In this document: positions 41,040 through 53,072 of the stretch, piece after piece | Position numbering within the stretch: the stretch's first letter is position 1 | Layout: each line of letters begins with the position of its first letter | Origin: Allolobophora icterica | Taxonomy: Eukaryota > Annelida > Clitellata > Crassiclitellata > Lumbricidae | Length of the DNA stretch: 64,000 nucleotides | Assembly: GCA_963556255.1 (NCBI GenBank) | Contig: OY744613.1 | Coordinates: 48,194,746-48,258,745 of the forward strand | Direction: 5' to 3' | The notes under the pieces: model-generated | Told to the model about the DNA's origin: nothing | The model's database searches: none | The model's input: the letters and a program-made list of their open reading frames with translations, nothing else | Translations under genes and position numbers: made by a program

Positions 41040-42544
41040 TATCAGTAAGTCCACAAATATAGATCATATCAAATAGACAAAGTTGAACACCCAAAGGCGA
41101 ATTTAATGGCATGGGAAATATTGTTTTTTTTTATCATGCAGAAAGAAACTCGATTCCAAAGAGTGCAAATATGTACAAACCACAGCTCCAAACATTGTTC
41201 ATATAATGTACGGCTAAAATGTGTACATAATTATCATACACAACACGCTGTTGTAAGGATGGTAGATTTCAATCCTAACTAGTCGCTACGTTTGACACAT
41301 GGAACCACTAGCATGTCACAATCCATGTTTCCTTCTTTTTTCAGCCTCACTTGATGGTAAAATACTGTAGGAAGTTCATTTTATGAGCTTCCGAGATGCT
41401 TTATCATTTTCTAAAATGTAATTCCTAAGTTCTGATAATGGGGGAACACATAGGCGCAAGGGGACATAGCCGATATCGATATCCATGTCAATGTCAGCTA
41501 ACAAAACAATATATTTCAATTAAAATCACTAAGCAGATATGTTCACGTCGTTATCACTGTACTGATAAGACAAGTTGAAGGAGACTCTAAAGTACAATTC
41601 CGTAAAATTGTGCCTTAGTTCAGACATGCAGGTAATAGTAAATGCTTGACAAATGTTAATTTCCTGCAGAGACAGGTAGAGTTACTTAATGATCGTGGGG
41701 CATTTTGAAGAGGACTTCATGAATATTGAACAAACATTTATCACACATTTAATACGTGCTTTTGTGACGCAGCGAACCACTTCTGCTTGACTGGTGGTGT
41801 CATAAAGTGATTCGTACAATCAAAAAGAAATGGCCTTGTGGCTTCTTTGTAGAGCACCAGCCTTTGACCTATTTGCATGTTTCAACAGGTAAGTCTTCTT
41901 GATTGTTCTCCGAAATTCAAAGATACCCATGGTATCCTCAGTTGCTTCAATAGTCTTGACGGGCAGCTGCCAAGCTGTGTGTGCGCATGACTCAATTCAG
42001 AAAAAAACAAACTGGCCACCTCCATTGTTTCTGTTTATCACACACTTGCTGTGTAGTTGTCAGGGTTTCCAGTCAATAGGATCATATGTCATATGAATAT
42101 GTTGCATTTCGCAAATACTTATGGTACCTGAAAAGACGTAATTATTTTCCGCTGACATCCAACCATACATAGTACTATGCGATTTATATAATGAACGCTG
42201 CTCATCGTCTTCAGTGGATGACTGTCATTCCACAAAATAGAACCCGATTTTGCATCAGGTATTAGTGGCGTTGTGTCAATGGACCCTCGTGGCTGCTTAG
42301 CCACTACCTTGCTCTCTGGACAGCTCTAAATTTGTTGAACATGACTGGGTCTATGTAGCCATAGTCCTACAAACGTAAACAACCAAAACTGGTTAAAACG
42401 CTATCACGGTATAGCTTGAACAAAATGATAGTAGCAAGTTGATCTATAAAAGGGTACCCAACCTCGGGTGCCCGGACCCCCAGGGGTTGCGAGATAGTAT
42501 TTCAGCGGGTGCGACAAAGAGGGATATTATGTTACTATTGTACT
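41040..42544. other. No recognised gene
   Basis: Both strands contain only short open frames without family signals. No terminal-repeat element was recognised. Confidence 0.45.
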
Positions 42545-42659
42545 GTAGTACTCAGGAGCGGACTGGCCCACCGGGCAACCGGGCATTTGCCCGGTGGCCT
42601 GGCCTGGCAAGTTGACTAAATAAATTTTCTTTGAAATTCTGTAAAGTTTCTGTAATACT

Positions 42660-44150
42660 GTAACGAAGTCCTACTTCGTTACAGTATATTTTAGCTCCCG
42701 CTTTGGGCGACCATTTTTCGTAAGAAGCGACATCTGGCGCTGGTGCGTGAAGCTGTCTTGTCTCGTAAGGGAGGGGGTAGCGATATTTGCGACGCCGCGT
42801 TCTCGATTCAGTAGAATCACTTCCTGTTCCCACGGTTTGATGTTGGAATGGACAGATGTTCTCTTCGAAGCGATGTGCCGCTGAGTTTAGCAGGTCAAGT
42901 TTTGACCTTTGCTCGGATTCGGTGACGGTCTTCCGACGACGCTATCCTGGTCAGCGAGACCCCTACTGAGGTCAAATGTAATGCCCCGTGAAACAGAGGT
43001 CTGGATAGTAATATACTCTCGTGGGAACTCTTTAGACCGTGTGCACTCTGCATAACTATAGACTGAAACGAGGAAATATATGATAGTATTTCCGATAGAT
43101 TCGATCGGTTGTTCGATAACCGTTTCAGTAAGCTGGCCGAGTTATAATATATATATATATAGTCTGCTCGTTAAAGCCGTTAGAAGGAGTCGTTGGTTTG
43201 CTTTCGAATAGGACGGACGGTAGTTCTTATCGTGTTTTCAGAGGCGTAGATAGTCTGTTCTGTCTTGCACGTTGGAAGGCTATATAGTTAGTTTGTCTTC
43301 GGCGGATATAGAAGTCAGCCATGTCTTTCTCGCTTGTCTTTCGAGGAGTGCCCTCTACATCAGCCGTGGCGCTACAGAAGTCCTGCGGGGAAGACCAATT
43401 CGCCAAGGGGAAGTCTTTTGCAAAAGTACTTTCTAACTGTTGCTTTCCAACAGGGTAATACGATTGATGATGACAGGATAACAGATTACTTGTGAACGTT
43501 ATAATCTGCAGTACAGGTTATAATATGATTCTCGCGTAAAAGTTAGAGCAAGGAATTTTAACTCAGTGTTAAGAGTCCTGATTATAAAATCAGTTGTGCG
43601 TAATCCAGTAGTGAGGCTTTTAACCGTTGTGAAGTATTGGCGTTATAGTCTGTAGTAAATATATAAACTCTTAACTAAGATGTCTTTTTACAAGCTGCTC
43701 AAGTCTAATCTCTATTGCCGTGGCTGGGATGGGAGCGCTTTTGAGTAGGTTTCTTGAAGATGCGCTATATTAGATTTCTGAACGAATGAATGAATGTCTA
43801 AGTGTTCTGTGGATAAGTCTGAAGAACTCCTACAGCGCCATAGCGATAAGGAATCGGCAAGGGAAACTCCTATATCGTGCCCAGCCTCCTCTAGAGCGGT
43901 AGAAGAAATGAGGTCTATGTTTGACACACTTATGCAGCGCCAGGCAACTGTCTTGGAACGACAAGGGGCTGAGCATAGAACATTTTATTGAACACCAAGG
44001 GACGGAGCAAAGGATGTTTATGGAGCGCCAGGAAATCTCTTTGGAACGTCAAGGTGAAACCTCACAGAAGTTGGAAAGACGTTTAAGTAGGCTAGAAACA
44101 CCTCGGGTTTAATCGTCGGAAATCTTCGATTAACTTTTCCTCACACCGGA
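42660..44150 (+). other. Insert within the hAT element, possibly retroelement leader plus gag start
   Basis: It begins with a hairpin TGTAACGAAG...CTTCGTTACA, the style of Ty3/Gypsy LTR starts. About 1 kb of non-coding leader leads to a short coding stretch at 43,794-44,112. No second LTR, primer-binding site or polymerase was recognised, so the assignment is weak. Confidence 0.3.
43794..44112 (+). pseudogene. Short coiled-coil, gag-like frame with one frame break
   Basis: The first frame starts MSKCSVDKSEELLQRHSD and stops at 43,991 after a run of four T; the other frame carries on to 44,112. The combined region is Gln/Glu/Arg-rich with recurring ERQG/EHQG phrases, so a coiled coil is likely. 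It is of unknown family; the N-terminal part of a retroelement gag is one possibility. Confidence 0.35.
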
Positions 44151-44920
44151 AGTTCAATATGTTATATCCGAAAAATTGTGTTAAGTAAATACTAAGGGCC
44201 TACTCTATGAAATAATGCTAAAAAATAACTTTATTTTTCACCATGCTTTTATTAATAACAGGAGAGAAAATACTGTAGAAATGGAAGAAGGTAACAGCGG
44301 CAAGTAGCCTGTGAACGAAGGTTTTCAATTCTAAAATATATAAAGAACCGTCTAAGAAACTCAATAACTCAAGATCATTTAGAAGCATTAAAGACTATGT
44401 AACGTGAACAAAAGTTTTATGTCAGTTAACTGAGTTAAGCTCTGAAAAGACTATTGATGAAGTGGCAAAAAGAGCGAACTTTTAAAGAATAGCCTACTTT
44501 AATGTATTAGAATTTCAGTGGTAGTAAGTTCTAATTCTTTTACATGTTTTCCATTTCTTAGCAATTCTAATGCTAAGTCTCAGCATAACTTAGTTCTTAG
44601 CAGCTAAGAACGTATACAAACTATATGTCAAAGTTTTCTGTATAAGTTAATATTATCTATCGGTTCAGAATTTCACAACCCCCTCCCCGGACCCATCCTC
44701 TCAGTGGCCTGCCAAGAAAGCTAAATTGCCCGGCCTGCAACTTTCCTCCAGTCCGCCCCTGGTAGTACTGCATGTATTGTTACCTGTTGTCTAAAAGGTG
44801 ATTCTGTTCCATGTAAGGAAAGCACAACCCGGTTCTATAAAAGGTTCTTTAATATAACTGAACATACGAAATATGCCTTTTACAAGCGTTCACGAAGAAT
44901 ACAAACGAAATACAAGTGAA

Positions 44921-45951
44921 CAGTGTTACCACTCATAAAAAATGAAAAACCCAAGTTAGGACGCTGAAAAAACCCAAGAAAACCCAAGGTGGTTTTTCTG
45001 CAGACTTTTTAGATTAATAAACACATTATAAGATAAAATATAATAATATAATGCAATTGTACCAATTCCTGTAATAAAAATGTTGTTCTATCTTTCATTT
45101 TTACAATTTTATGGGCAATCGTTAATTGTTAAAAGTTATTAGTAACTATTCAAAGCAAATTTAAAATGTTTATATACTTTTTTAATTTTCATCAGAGTCC
45201 GAATCACGTGAATTATTACTTGTTTTGCCCAGTTTATTAATTTTTTAAGCAAGAATACAGATAAAACACTACGAAACTCACAAGAGGGGCCCCTGGATTT
45301 GACAAATATTAAAAAAATAAAATCTTTTGATTATTATGATTATTACAACAGTCCCAACATGATTTTCCATAAGAAAAACACTTCATTACTTAGGTACAAT
45401 TTCTAGATCATAATTTAGGTTTAAATTTATTTATATGCAAATTTTGTTTCTATGCACAAACATCAATTTGAGTCCCCCTAAAAAATTTGCCCCCTAAAAA
45501 TTTAGCCACCCGCTAAAAAAGGATGCCCATGACGAAACTCAAAATATTATATCTTAAGGTTTGAAAATAGAGCAAGAGCTGATTACTTCGAGAAAACTTC
45601 CGAAAAGTACAGTCTGAGTCTGCATTCTCCTTTAGTCATTGGAGTTATATTTTCTAAATAGGCCCCTATAGCAGTAGAGTAGAATAGCAAATTTAGTCTT
45701 TCGAGTTATATGTTAAACATAGCAATAGATTAGAATAATAGATGCTTGCACACATATTGTGCCATTTATTTATAGACCTCAATCATCCAGACCGTTGCAA
45801 AAGTTGATTAAAATAATGAAAAATAGGGTTTCAATAAAACAAGAAAAAAACCAAGCAAAATTCCCAAGGTCTGTAGGAAAAAAACCCATTTCCCAAGTTC
45901 GGATTGAAAAACCCAAGATCTTGTGAAAAAACCCAAGGAGTGGTAACGCTG
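44921..45951. mobile_element. Non-autonomous hAT element with AAAACCCAAG repeats
   Basis: The ends are CAGTGTTACCACTC and (reverse) CAGCGTTACCACTC. The flanking duplication CAAGTGAA lies at 44,913-44,920 and 45,952-45,959. Both subterminal regions repeat AAAACCCAAG in the same orientation. No transposase remains. A smaller CA...TG element is nested at 45,279-45,531. Confidence 0.9.
45279..45531. mobile_element. Nested hAT-like MITE
   Basis: ACGAAACT lies on both sides (45,271-45,278 and 45,532-45,539). The element starts CACAAGAGGGGCCCC and ends GGATGCCCATG, so it begins CA and ends TG, but the inverted match beyond that is poor. Confidence 0.5.
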
Positions 45952-45959
45952 CAAGTGAA

Positions 45960-47180
45960 CGCAGCAATTCTTAGAAAAAACTTCTAACGCCGCTTGTACT
46001 AAATTAAAACTTGTCATCCATAAAGGAGACTAAAAACTAAGAGCTAAAATTTACGTGGTTCAAAAGATATAAAGTTGACCTATTCATCTTCGAATGTTAT
46101 ATATTTTTTGGTGGTGCCAACATTAATTAAATAATTATTTCCTAGAGGTGTAGGGTATAGAAAACGTTGGGAACCCCTGATCTATACAATAATTATAGAA
46201 TCACCAGTACCACGATCCAATTCAGTCCAAACCTTCATCCGCTAATAATGTGATGGGTTCACAAGTAGGCTAATATTGGCAGTAACTCTGGAGAGTCGAC
46301 GAAAATGTACAAACCGTCAATATTTAACCTCACTTCACATGGTGGTAGACTCCCGTTACTGACTTCGAGTTTCTTTCTGCATGATAAAAAAAACAATATT
46401 TCCCATGCGATTAAATTCGTTGAGCAGAGATAAATATTATAAGAACACGTGGTAGCCAGAATCTTTCATGCCACTGGGTTCTGCATTAAAAAAACGAAAC
46501 AAGCGATATCATTGGGAAAAATGATTAAGCCTAGGTTCCTAATACAAAATGGACAAAATTGTCGTGGATTATGAACGATACTAAAGTTGCAATAAGAAGG
46601 AGTTCTAGAAAATCCTACGTGTATTCAAATCAGTTTGAAATAAATTTACCTTTTCGTCCTCATTTGTCGAAATTAAATTTCTTTCGTTCGAAACTGCTCA
46701 GATAAACCGCACATGACAATTATAGTTCATTCAAATTAATGATTTCTTGTCGATAGATAATTCTTCAAAAACAGTTGAAATTCTCAGGTGCTTGTCTGTA
46801 TTTGTTAAATTGCAAATAAGTTAATTATTTTAAAATATTCCATTAATAGAGTAATGAGCGAAACGGGATCATCAGCGCATACTCTCTAAGTTTAAATCCG
46901 TTTAATTTAAACTGGTACCAAGCATATTCAATCTCTGAAAGCCAAATAGGCCTATACTTTTAGAAGTGGTATAAATAAATTACTAGTACCTCACATTTTA
47001 ACATAGTTTGAAATAACGAAAATCAACATGCCGCACATTCCTTTTAAATAATGACAGTAGTTTATGCAATTTAAATTGATTTAACAGTTGCTATGACTTT
47101 GAATGAATAGTTAAGCGAATCTAAGAAATTAAAAAGATTTTACAGCTTATCTTTTCCAACTGTAATTGTATATACTTTAG
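45960..47180. other. No recognised gene
   Basis: This AT-rich interval precedes (on the minus strand, follows) the last Ig exon. A transmembrane exon for the Ig gene was looked for here and not found. Confidence 0.4.
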
Positions 47181-47240
47181 CAATTCAAAAGACGAGGGCA
47201 GAAGTAGTGTAACAAATTGTAAAGACACCAATGTACCCAC

Positions 47241-47507
47241 CACAGTTGAAAACATCGATAGAAACCGTTGCGTTGTTTCTATGTCCGCCGTATTCGTTGG
47301 ACGCTGTGCAAAGATAAGTTCCATCATACATTGCCTCAATGGTCTGGTTGCTTCCAAGATAATCGTTGCCGAACCACCATTGATAAGTGGCTTTGGGGAA
47401 GCCATAGGCCAAGCAAGTTATTGCAGCTGATTGAAATCCAACGCAGAAGCAAGTGTCATTTGTGCAGCTGGGTCCACTTATCGTCATATTATTTATTGTA
47501 ACTGGAT
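47241..47507 (-). CDS. Ig exon U2-I1 (I-set-like)
   Basis: The exon is bounded by AAATTTAG on the acceptor side and GTGGGT on the donor side, phase 1 at both ends, 267 bp. Key residues: TNDTCFCVG, ITCLAYGFP, YQWWFG, the GTYLCTASNEYGG motif (Y-x-C of the F strand). It has extra Cys residues before the B strand (SC, TCFC). It is almost identical in length and sequence to the exon at 55,266-55,532. If the donor is skipped, the frame runs on for about 20 apolar residues to a stop, which might serve as an alternative end. Predicted role: extracellular adhesion or recognition domain. Confidence 0.85.
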
Positions 47508-47584
47508 CTAAATTTGATCAACAGAAAGAAATAAGGTAGGCATTTTAAAAAATAGTTTTCAGAAAGACTGCTAATTATAATGGT

Positions 47585-47690
47585 CACCATTGGCTTCTTG
47601 TCATCATTGTCATCATTGTCATTACTTTCATCATTATAATCATCAGCACTGCCGTTGCCATCGTCACATCATCGTCATCACCTTGTGATG
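47585..47690. repeat. TCA/CAT-rich low-complexity tract
   Basis: Imperfect TCATCATTG/TCATCA units lie in the intron between Ig exons. Confidence 0.8.
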
Positions 47691-48671
47691 GTCTAAAATT
47701 CAACAGTAACAAAGATATTTGGTACAATTTGTGTGCTAGGTATCGGTAAATAGAGCAATGAAATCAAATCAAATCTCAATTCTGGTAAAGAAACCGAGCT
47801 CATATCCAAACTCAGATAACCCCTCAAAATATGTTATTTAAGCCACATTAAATGTGTGTAAATGTGACACTTCGATGTAGTTTAAGTGGTCAAAAAGAAA
47901 ATCAATCCTCAGCATATAATGCAATCCGCCAAAATTTTTAAGTTCAAAACTGTCGAGGTGGAAAAAGTTAAAATTATTGCGGAAGCTACAAGTACATGAT
48001 AGCGGTACAAGCGAGACAAGAATAAAAGATCAATTTTAAATTTAGGGTGACTTGTTGCACAAGAAAGTGCAAGAAGAGGATAGTTCATAAACAATGACAG
48101 ATGGAAAATGATCGAACTGTCGTAGATCTGTCGAGTACCTACTCACTCCTGCATCAAACAACTGCTAAAGATGTATAGAGCCCTGAATACATAAATACAA
48201 CAACAACATTTTCTTCGAATTCAATCCATTTGACGCTTTACCCAGAATGCCTGATGCAGTCAAATCAGACGGATCACATGTCAAGTAAAGCCATCATCAT
48301 CGTCCTTATAAACTAAGGTGTTAAAGAGTAATTGTCCAGGTTCGGCTATGCACAAAATAACTTCAATCGAACTCAACCACAGGAGACATCAAATGCAACT
48401 GAAGCCATTGGCGAGTTGTATAATACATTTAACAGCAACATCCAACCCCAGAAGGAAAACGAAATTGTCGAAAGATGCTAACGACAAGGTCTCTTTCGTA
48501 CTGGTATAGTATAGTTTTCAACATCAAAATACAACACCGCGTTCTTCTAGCTCGCGGTTACAGCCAATTATGGACACTGTCTTACAGGTTGTTTCTTTCC
48601 GACGTTGAAATACGACTGAACGAACGTAGGCGAATTGTGACTCAAGCGCAAGCTTCACCTGTACGCGATGA

Positions 48672-48862
48672 CGCGGTGGTGTAGCTGTGTGTTCTGTGCC
48701 TGGTAAACAGAGGTTCAAACCTACCTCAAGCAACTGTGTAACGACCTCAGAGAAATTGCTCACCCACCATTATCCAGCGCTCGTTTTTGGCCAGTGCCCT
48801 GTACTTGGTCTTCGAGTGGCGCTTTAGAAGGTTGGAGATCATGATTACGATTACTTGTTGTG
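48672..48862 (+). mobile_element. tRNA-derived SINE in an Ig intron
   Basis: GGTGGTGTAGCTGTGTG (A box) and GAGGTTCAAACCTACC (B box) are 30 bp apart. The body contains CTTGGTCTTCGAGTGGCGC and ends in ATGATTACGATTAC repeats. It lies on the opposite strand to the Ig exons. Confidence 0.65.
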
Positions 48863-48950
48863 TAAGTCTAGCCAAATAATGCTTTCTATTAGCTGAATTC
48901 ACTCGAAAAAGCAGAAACTTTGACTTACAATATGTTAAGTGTATACGTAC

Positions 48951-49205
48951 AGCAGCTGGTTTCAGTAGAAGTTTTTGTGTCGTTATATATTTCGTTCCTG
49001 ATGCAATTGTAAGCAATGCACTGGTATTGTCCACCAGATGTAATGGATTTCATCGTACCAGTAGTCGTAGAATTATTGCTAAGATCCACCCATTCGTATT
49101 GCGCTGGAGGATTGGCATCTGCTGCACATGTAAGGTTTTCTGCTTCATAGACACAGTTGTCAGTTGTCGATACTGTCGACGCTATGCTGATATTTCCAGG
49201 AGGAT
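48951..49205 (-). CDS. Ig exon U2-I2
   Basis: This 255-bp exon has a TATTTAG acceptor, a GTACGT donor and phase 1 at both ends. It encodes DPPGNISIAS, NLTCAADANPPAQYEW, and GGQYQCIAYNC: B-strand Cys, core Trp and Y-x-C are all present. An additional Cys pair is likely (NCVYE and YNC; also SCC at the end). Several N-x-S/T glycosylation sites are visible. A remnant of its paralogue is at about 55,740-55,795. Confidence 0.85.
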
Positions 49206-49333
49206 CTAAATATATATTACTCATGCTTATTTTGGTGGCTTTGGTTACAACTGTAATAATAATATACAAGAATGTAGTGTCTTTGAGACAGTTGTACTAT
49301 AGATCTTCATGCATTGCCAGACTGAAGTACACA

Positions 49334-51146
49334 TTAACCCATTTACCGCCGCTATTAGAAATAACCACCGGATTAAGCTGTAACTGATACTAGGTCATCA
49401 ATATGATGCCAATAAACTTCTGACAGTGCATTTTTATTGGAACTATATGTAGTGTCCTAGTTATAGGACGTTGCGTTTTCGCAACATCGGCGGGAAAGAT
49501 GTATTTGTTTATTATAATAATGTTCAGTTATCCATTGTGTTCGCGGTCATTTCAATAAAAATGTTTGTGCTTGCTGTAAACTGAATCAAGTGCAATGTCA
49601 CTTGTTTCCATGATATTCGGCAAGGTACTTGGCGTGCATGCGATACACGTGTAGTACGTGGTGCTGTGGCACAACCGACAACGCAGTCGACGACCATCTT
49701 CGCTCTTAGCTATGATGTGCAATGCTGTGCATCATAGGCGTAGACTTTGGGGGAGCCGGGGCACGTACCCCCAATAATTGGGGTGGACTGTACATTCAAT
49801 GGAACAAGTGTAGAATGAAGAACCAAATCCTCCCCCCTATTTTGGACAAGTGTACGCCAGTGCTGTGCATACAGTGTAAGACCTACTCTGTGTTATCAGG
49901 CTAAACACCTCGTCATCCCAAACTTCTTAAAAGACTCGCTCTTGCTTATCACCTGTGTGATCAACTGCCACATCTTTATCTTCTCCTTGTTGACAGGGCT
50001 CAATGTAAATTTTGGTTCTTGGCATTGCCAATCCTCTTTCGTTGGCTTAGAAGACTTAGGCGGCTTTGAAGGTAGTCGTTGTTCTTGGCCGGCAAGGACG
50101 TTGAATCCACTGACTCTTCCATCGGCGTATGAGTATCGGACACGAGATCAGTCTGCCGCCTGGAAGACTTTGAAGATATTCTGGAGCTGTGTCCTTTCGA
50201 AGAAACATGCTGCAGTGGTTCGTCTGACCTTTCCGCAAGCTGCTGCCTGGAAGACTTGTACCTTGCAGACTTTCTTCTTGACTTCGATTGCGTTTCACGC
50301 GAGGTATGCCTAGTGGGCGGTGACCGTTGGTTTGACATTGATGCATCAGTGTAGGCCTAATGGACTTCCACATGCCCGGCAACGTCTTCTGGCATCACAT
50401 CGGTAGTCATAAGCTCATTTTCGTCAAAATGTTCACTATCGCTTTGCTAATCAACTTAGGATGGGGGTGGTGATATCATCTTCTTCAAATATCACTGGGA
50501 CGGCCTCCCTCAAGCAATAGAACTTCTTCCTCAGTCTCCTCTGAAAAATTCAATGTGCATCTTTCAAAAGTATGCCCTAGGAAGAGTGGCAACACTGAGC
50601 ACGCCATCATTTATGAATCACTAAACTGAAATTATTGTTGTAAGTTATCGTAAACTGACACAAGTTTATCTGAATCACTAGGTGTCACACTGTGCATATC
50701 GTTTTCCGCCGAAGTTGCGAAAACGCAACAATGTGTAGGCCTATATAGCCTATCGCATTCCGCCGAAGTTGCGAAAACGCAACATCAAAATTTCGGACAT
50801 TGGGGTATCGGCATATAATGAGACATACTATTAATAAACAAATAATATTAAATACTCACCTAAGTACTTCAAAAGAGACAGGATCGCTTCTGGGAAATAT
50901 AACGTCTTAAGGCAGAAGAAAATTTTTGAACAAAACCACTAGTTAGACGTCAAAAACCACGAATTTTGAGCAACTCAAAAATAATTGCAGACAACAGCAA
51001 AGAATATATTTTTGATACCAGCAGACGTAGTGAACACCCAGGAAGTAAGACAAAAAGAATTCGCGTGAATTTTTCGTGTCTTGATTTTTTTTCAAATTTC
51101 CAAACAGTGCGTTGCGTTTTCGCAACGTTGGCGGTAAATGGGTTAA
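49334..51146 (-). mobile_element. piggyBac-like element PB1 (defective)
   Basis: TTAA stands at both ends (49,334-49,337 and 51,143-51,146), followed inward by a perfect 13-bp inverted repeat CCCATTTACCGCC. The palindrome GTTGCGTTTTCGCAAC (or its complement) occurs four times, at 49,470, 50,714, 50,768 and 51,111. A minus-strand frame (50,338-50,000) is Ser/Arg/Lys-rich (SRRKSARYKSSRQQ), as in disordered N-termini of piggyBac transposases, but the catalytic part is missing. A 130-bp hAT MITE is nested inside. Confidence 0.8.
49733..49862. mobile_element. hAT-type MITE, CATAGGCGTA family, copy 2
   Basis: The element starts CATAGGCGTAGACTT and its reverse end is CACTGGCGTACACTTGTCC. The duplication CTGTGCAT lies at 49,725-49,732 and 49,863-49,870. 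It is nested in PB1. Confidence 0.85.
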
Positions 51147-51639
51147 GTGACATTGTTTTACTCTATAACCCCAATCGCACAAGTATAAGAGGAACGTAAG
51201 GGCTATTGGTAATGCCAATAACTTATCAGGAACATAGAGTATAATGCAAAACTTTACTTAATTTTACTGCAAACATTTTGCTACTGTTAGATGTGATCTT
51301 TGAAAACTTTAAATATCCGCCGAAACCTCTACAAATTATAATTATCTCAATTAAGCATGTGCCTTAAGACTGTTAAGGATTTGCATTAAATCACATGTAT
51401 TGAGATCAAAAGAAGCCTTTAATAGATTGGTACCTGGTGCCACTGTCATCTGCTTCAATCCTGGAACCACTGCACTATAGCCGATATATCCGTCAATTCA
51501 CCTACCGCAATTCTGTTTGGGATAATTTATCATGGTTATTCATGGACAGAAGTCTACCATAGCAAGGCAGTCCCATAATATTACATTCACTGCTGTTTCG
51601 CAAGAGACGAATTAAGCTGATGCGCTTGGTTGCTCGGCT

Positions 51640-52015
51640 TCTTGGCGGTATTTTTTCTAGTGAAATGAGTTATGTTCCCCAGTGGCTGTCTTTCAAGGTT
51701 TTAGCGTGTGTCTTGCGGGTTCAGCTCGGTAGGGCACCTGATTACGGTTAGGGGTTTTACACCCTATTTCGGTCCCGAGTTATTGGCCGCCGAATCGCCG
51801 ATAATTTGCTCTAGGTATAAAGAGAATCTGTGTTACTTTTTCCGTCGATTTCAAAATGCAATGTCGGGCATTCTCATTACCGCACTTGGACCGTTCACGT
51901 GGAATGGACTTTCTCAAAATAAGCGCCTGCTGGACATAGATAGTTAGGTACTTCAAACGTCTTTCAGCAACGACTGAACACGGTTTTATTTGAAGCCCTA
52001 ACTCGACCGCTAAAT
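51640..52015 (+). mobile_element. SINE or L2 3' end in an Ig intron
   Basis: Around 51,720-51,785 a tRNA-like stretch (AGCTCGGTAGGGCACC, then TTTCGGTCCCGAG) is visible. From about 51,840 the frame ITALGPFTWNGLSQNKRLLD resembles the end of L2 reverse transcriptases. It is probably a worn LINE tail, perhaps with an attached SINE head. Confidence 0.5.
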
Positions 52016-52110
52016 GCGTGACAAACAAAAATGGGGGGCAATGTTATCGTTTTTAAAACACTATTTCCTACTAATTATAAAAAAACAAATACTCAGAAAT
52101 GTTTGCTTAC

Positions 52111-52461
52111 AGAGTACTTCAATGATTGGAGAACTTATGGTCATGTTGACTGTAGGAGTGTTGTTAGCATAACCATCGGTTGCAGGTGGATTCAGTTGTA
52201 GATAGACATGAGCTGTATATGGCATTATATCTTGTCGACCAGCTGTGACTGTTAGTTCAGATGAAACCCTGGTGTCCGTCGTTGAATCATAGGAACTGGA
52301 CACATTCTGTCCTTTTACATCCGTCCAATAGATGTACGGTCGGATTGTAGGAGCTGGTGCTACGGATCCGTTATATAAGTATATACATGTAATTAGGACG
52401 TTTTCGTTTTCCAACACACCTGTCGTAGTGTTTGTAGCAACAATAATTACTCCAGACGAAT
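52111..52461 (-). CDS. Ig exon U2-C2 (C2-like, one core Cys missing)
   Basis: This 351-bp exon is bounded by TATCTTTAG and GTAAGC, phase 1 at both ends. It encodes VLENENVLITCIYLYNG, APAPTIRPYIYW, SSELTVTAGR and a Y-T-A-H-V-Y-L strand. It aligns with the exon at 56,765-57,109 (ASPAPSLRPAPYW; IFQCWTAF). At the position of the F-strand Cys it has Val, so the canonical disulfide cannot form. Several N-x-T sites are present. Confidence 0.8.
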
Positions 52462-52519
52462 CTAAAGATAAATAATCCATGACTGGTCTCAGAAAGTAAT
52501 ATAGACTACACTTTGCAGC

Positions 52520-53050
52520 TTAGGAATACATGTAAGTATTAATGGCTATGCATTTTACCGTCCATTTAGCATTTAATAGTTCCTGCAGAAATTATGCTTC
52601 AAATTATAATAAGATGGTTTGAGTACAAAATTTCTACCGAGGTGGTGGTCTTGGCCAAATGGGAAAATCCGGTAGCTCAAATATAAATTGCATGCATTTG
52701 TTGGAAACTAAACTTCCTGGCACTGCCCGTTCTTTCACCCGCGAAGGGTTCGCTCTCGAAACTTGAATCCCAATTCTTCATCCTCAAAACCAACTCAAAT
52801 TCCCAAATAAAAGTTTACTGAAAATCAGTCATAGCGCCTGTTTTTTTTTACGAAATCCGAATTAAAACTTTTGAAACACCAACATACTGAAAAATCGTAT
52901 ACCATTATCCAAGCATCCGCAATTTCTGACATCCCACAATGAAAACAGAAACCTAATTCAGTAGGCCTAGTTTAGGCCTAGTTAAAATATGATGCGACCT
53001 AGTTATAGCCGTGAAAATGACGCTAATCCACGGATAAACTATAGAAATAA
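52520..53050. other. Intron, nothing recognised
   Basis: This non-coding sequence between Ig exons U2-C2 and U2-V contains two TAGGCCTA sites (52,962 and 52,973), only 3 bp apart. Confidence 0.5.
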
Positions 53051-53072
53051 TTTGCCTATAACGTGACCTTAC

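Larger units (their letters stand above)
42553..44761 (+). mobile_element. hAT transposon remnant, CAGGGGCGGACTGG family
   Basis: The ends are CAGGAGCGGACTGG and (reverse) CAGGGGCGGACTGG, flanked by GTAGTACT at 42,545-42,552 and 44,762-44,769. Near 44,309-44,402 one frame reads CERRFSILKYIKNRLRNS, then TQDHLEALKTM, the hAT C-terminal dimerisation motif. The middle (about 42.66 to 44.15 kb) is GC-richer and unrelated to transposase, so another element seems to have inserted there. Confidence 0.85.

Noticed and set aside
45779..46017. Apolar minus-strand frames that could be a membrane exon of the Ig gene
   Set aside because: They lie inside the hAT element with AAAACCCAAG repeats, whose complement encodes Leu/Gly/Phe-rich strings.
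50000..50382. Ser/Arg-rich protein as a host gene in an Ig intron
   Set aside because: It is enclosed by TTAA borders and 13-bp inverted repeats of a piggyBac-like element and is best read as a transposase N-terminal remnant.
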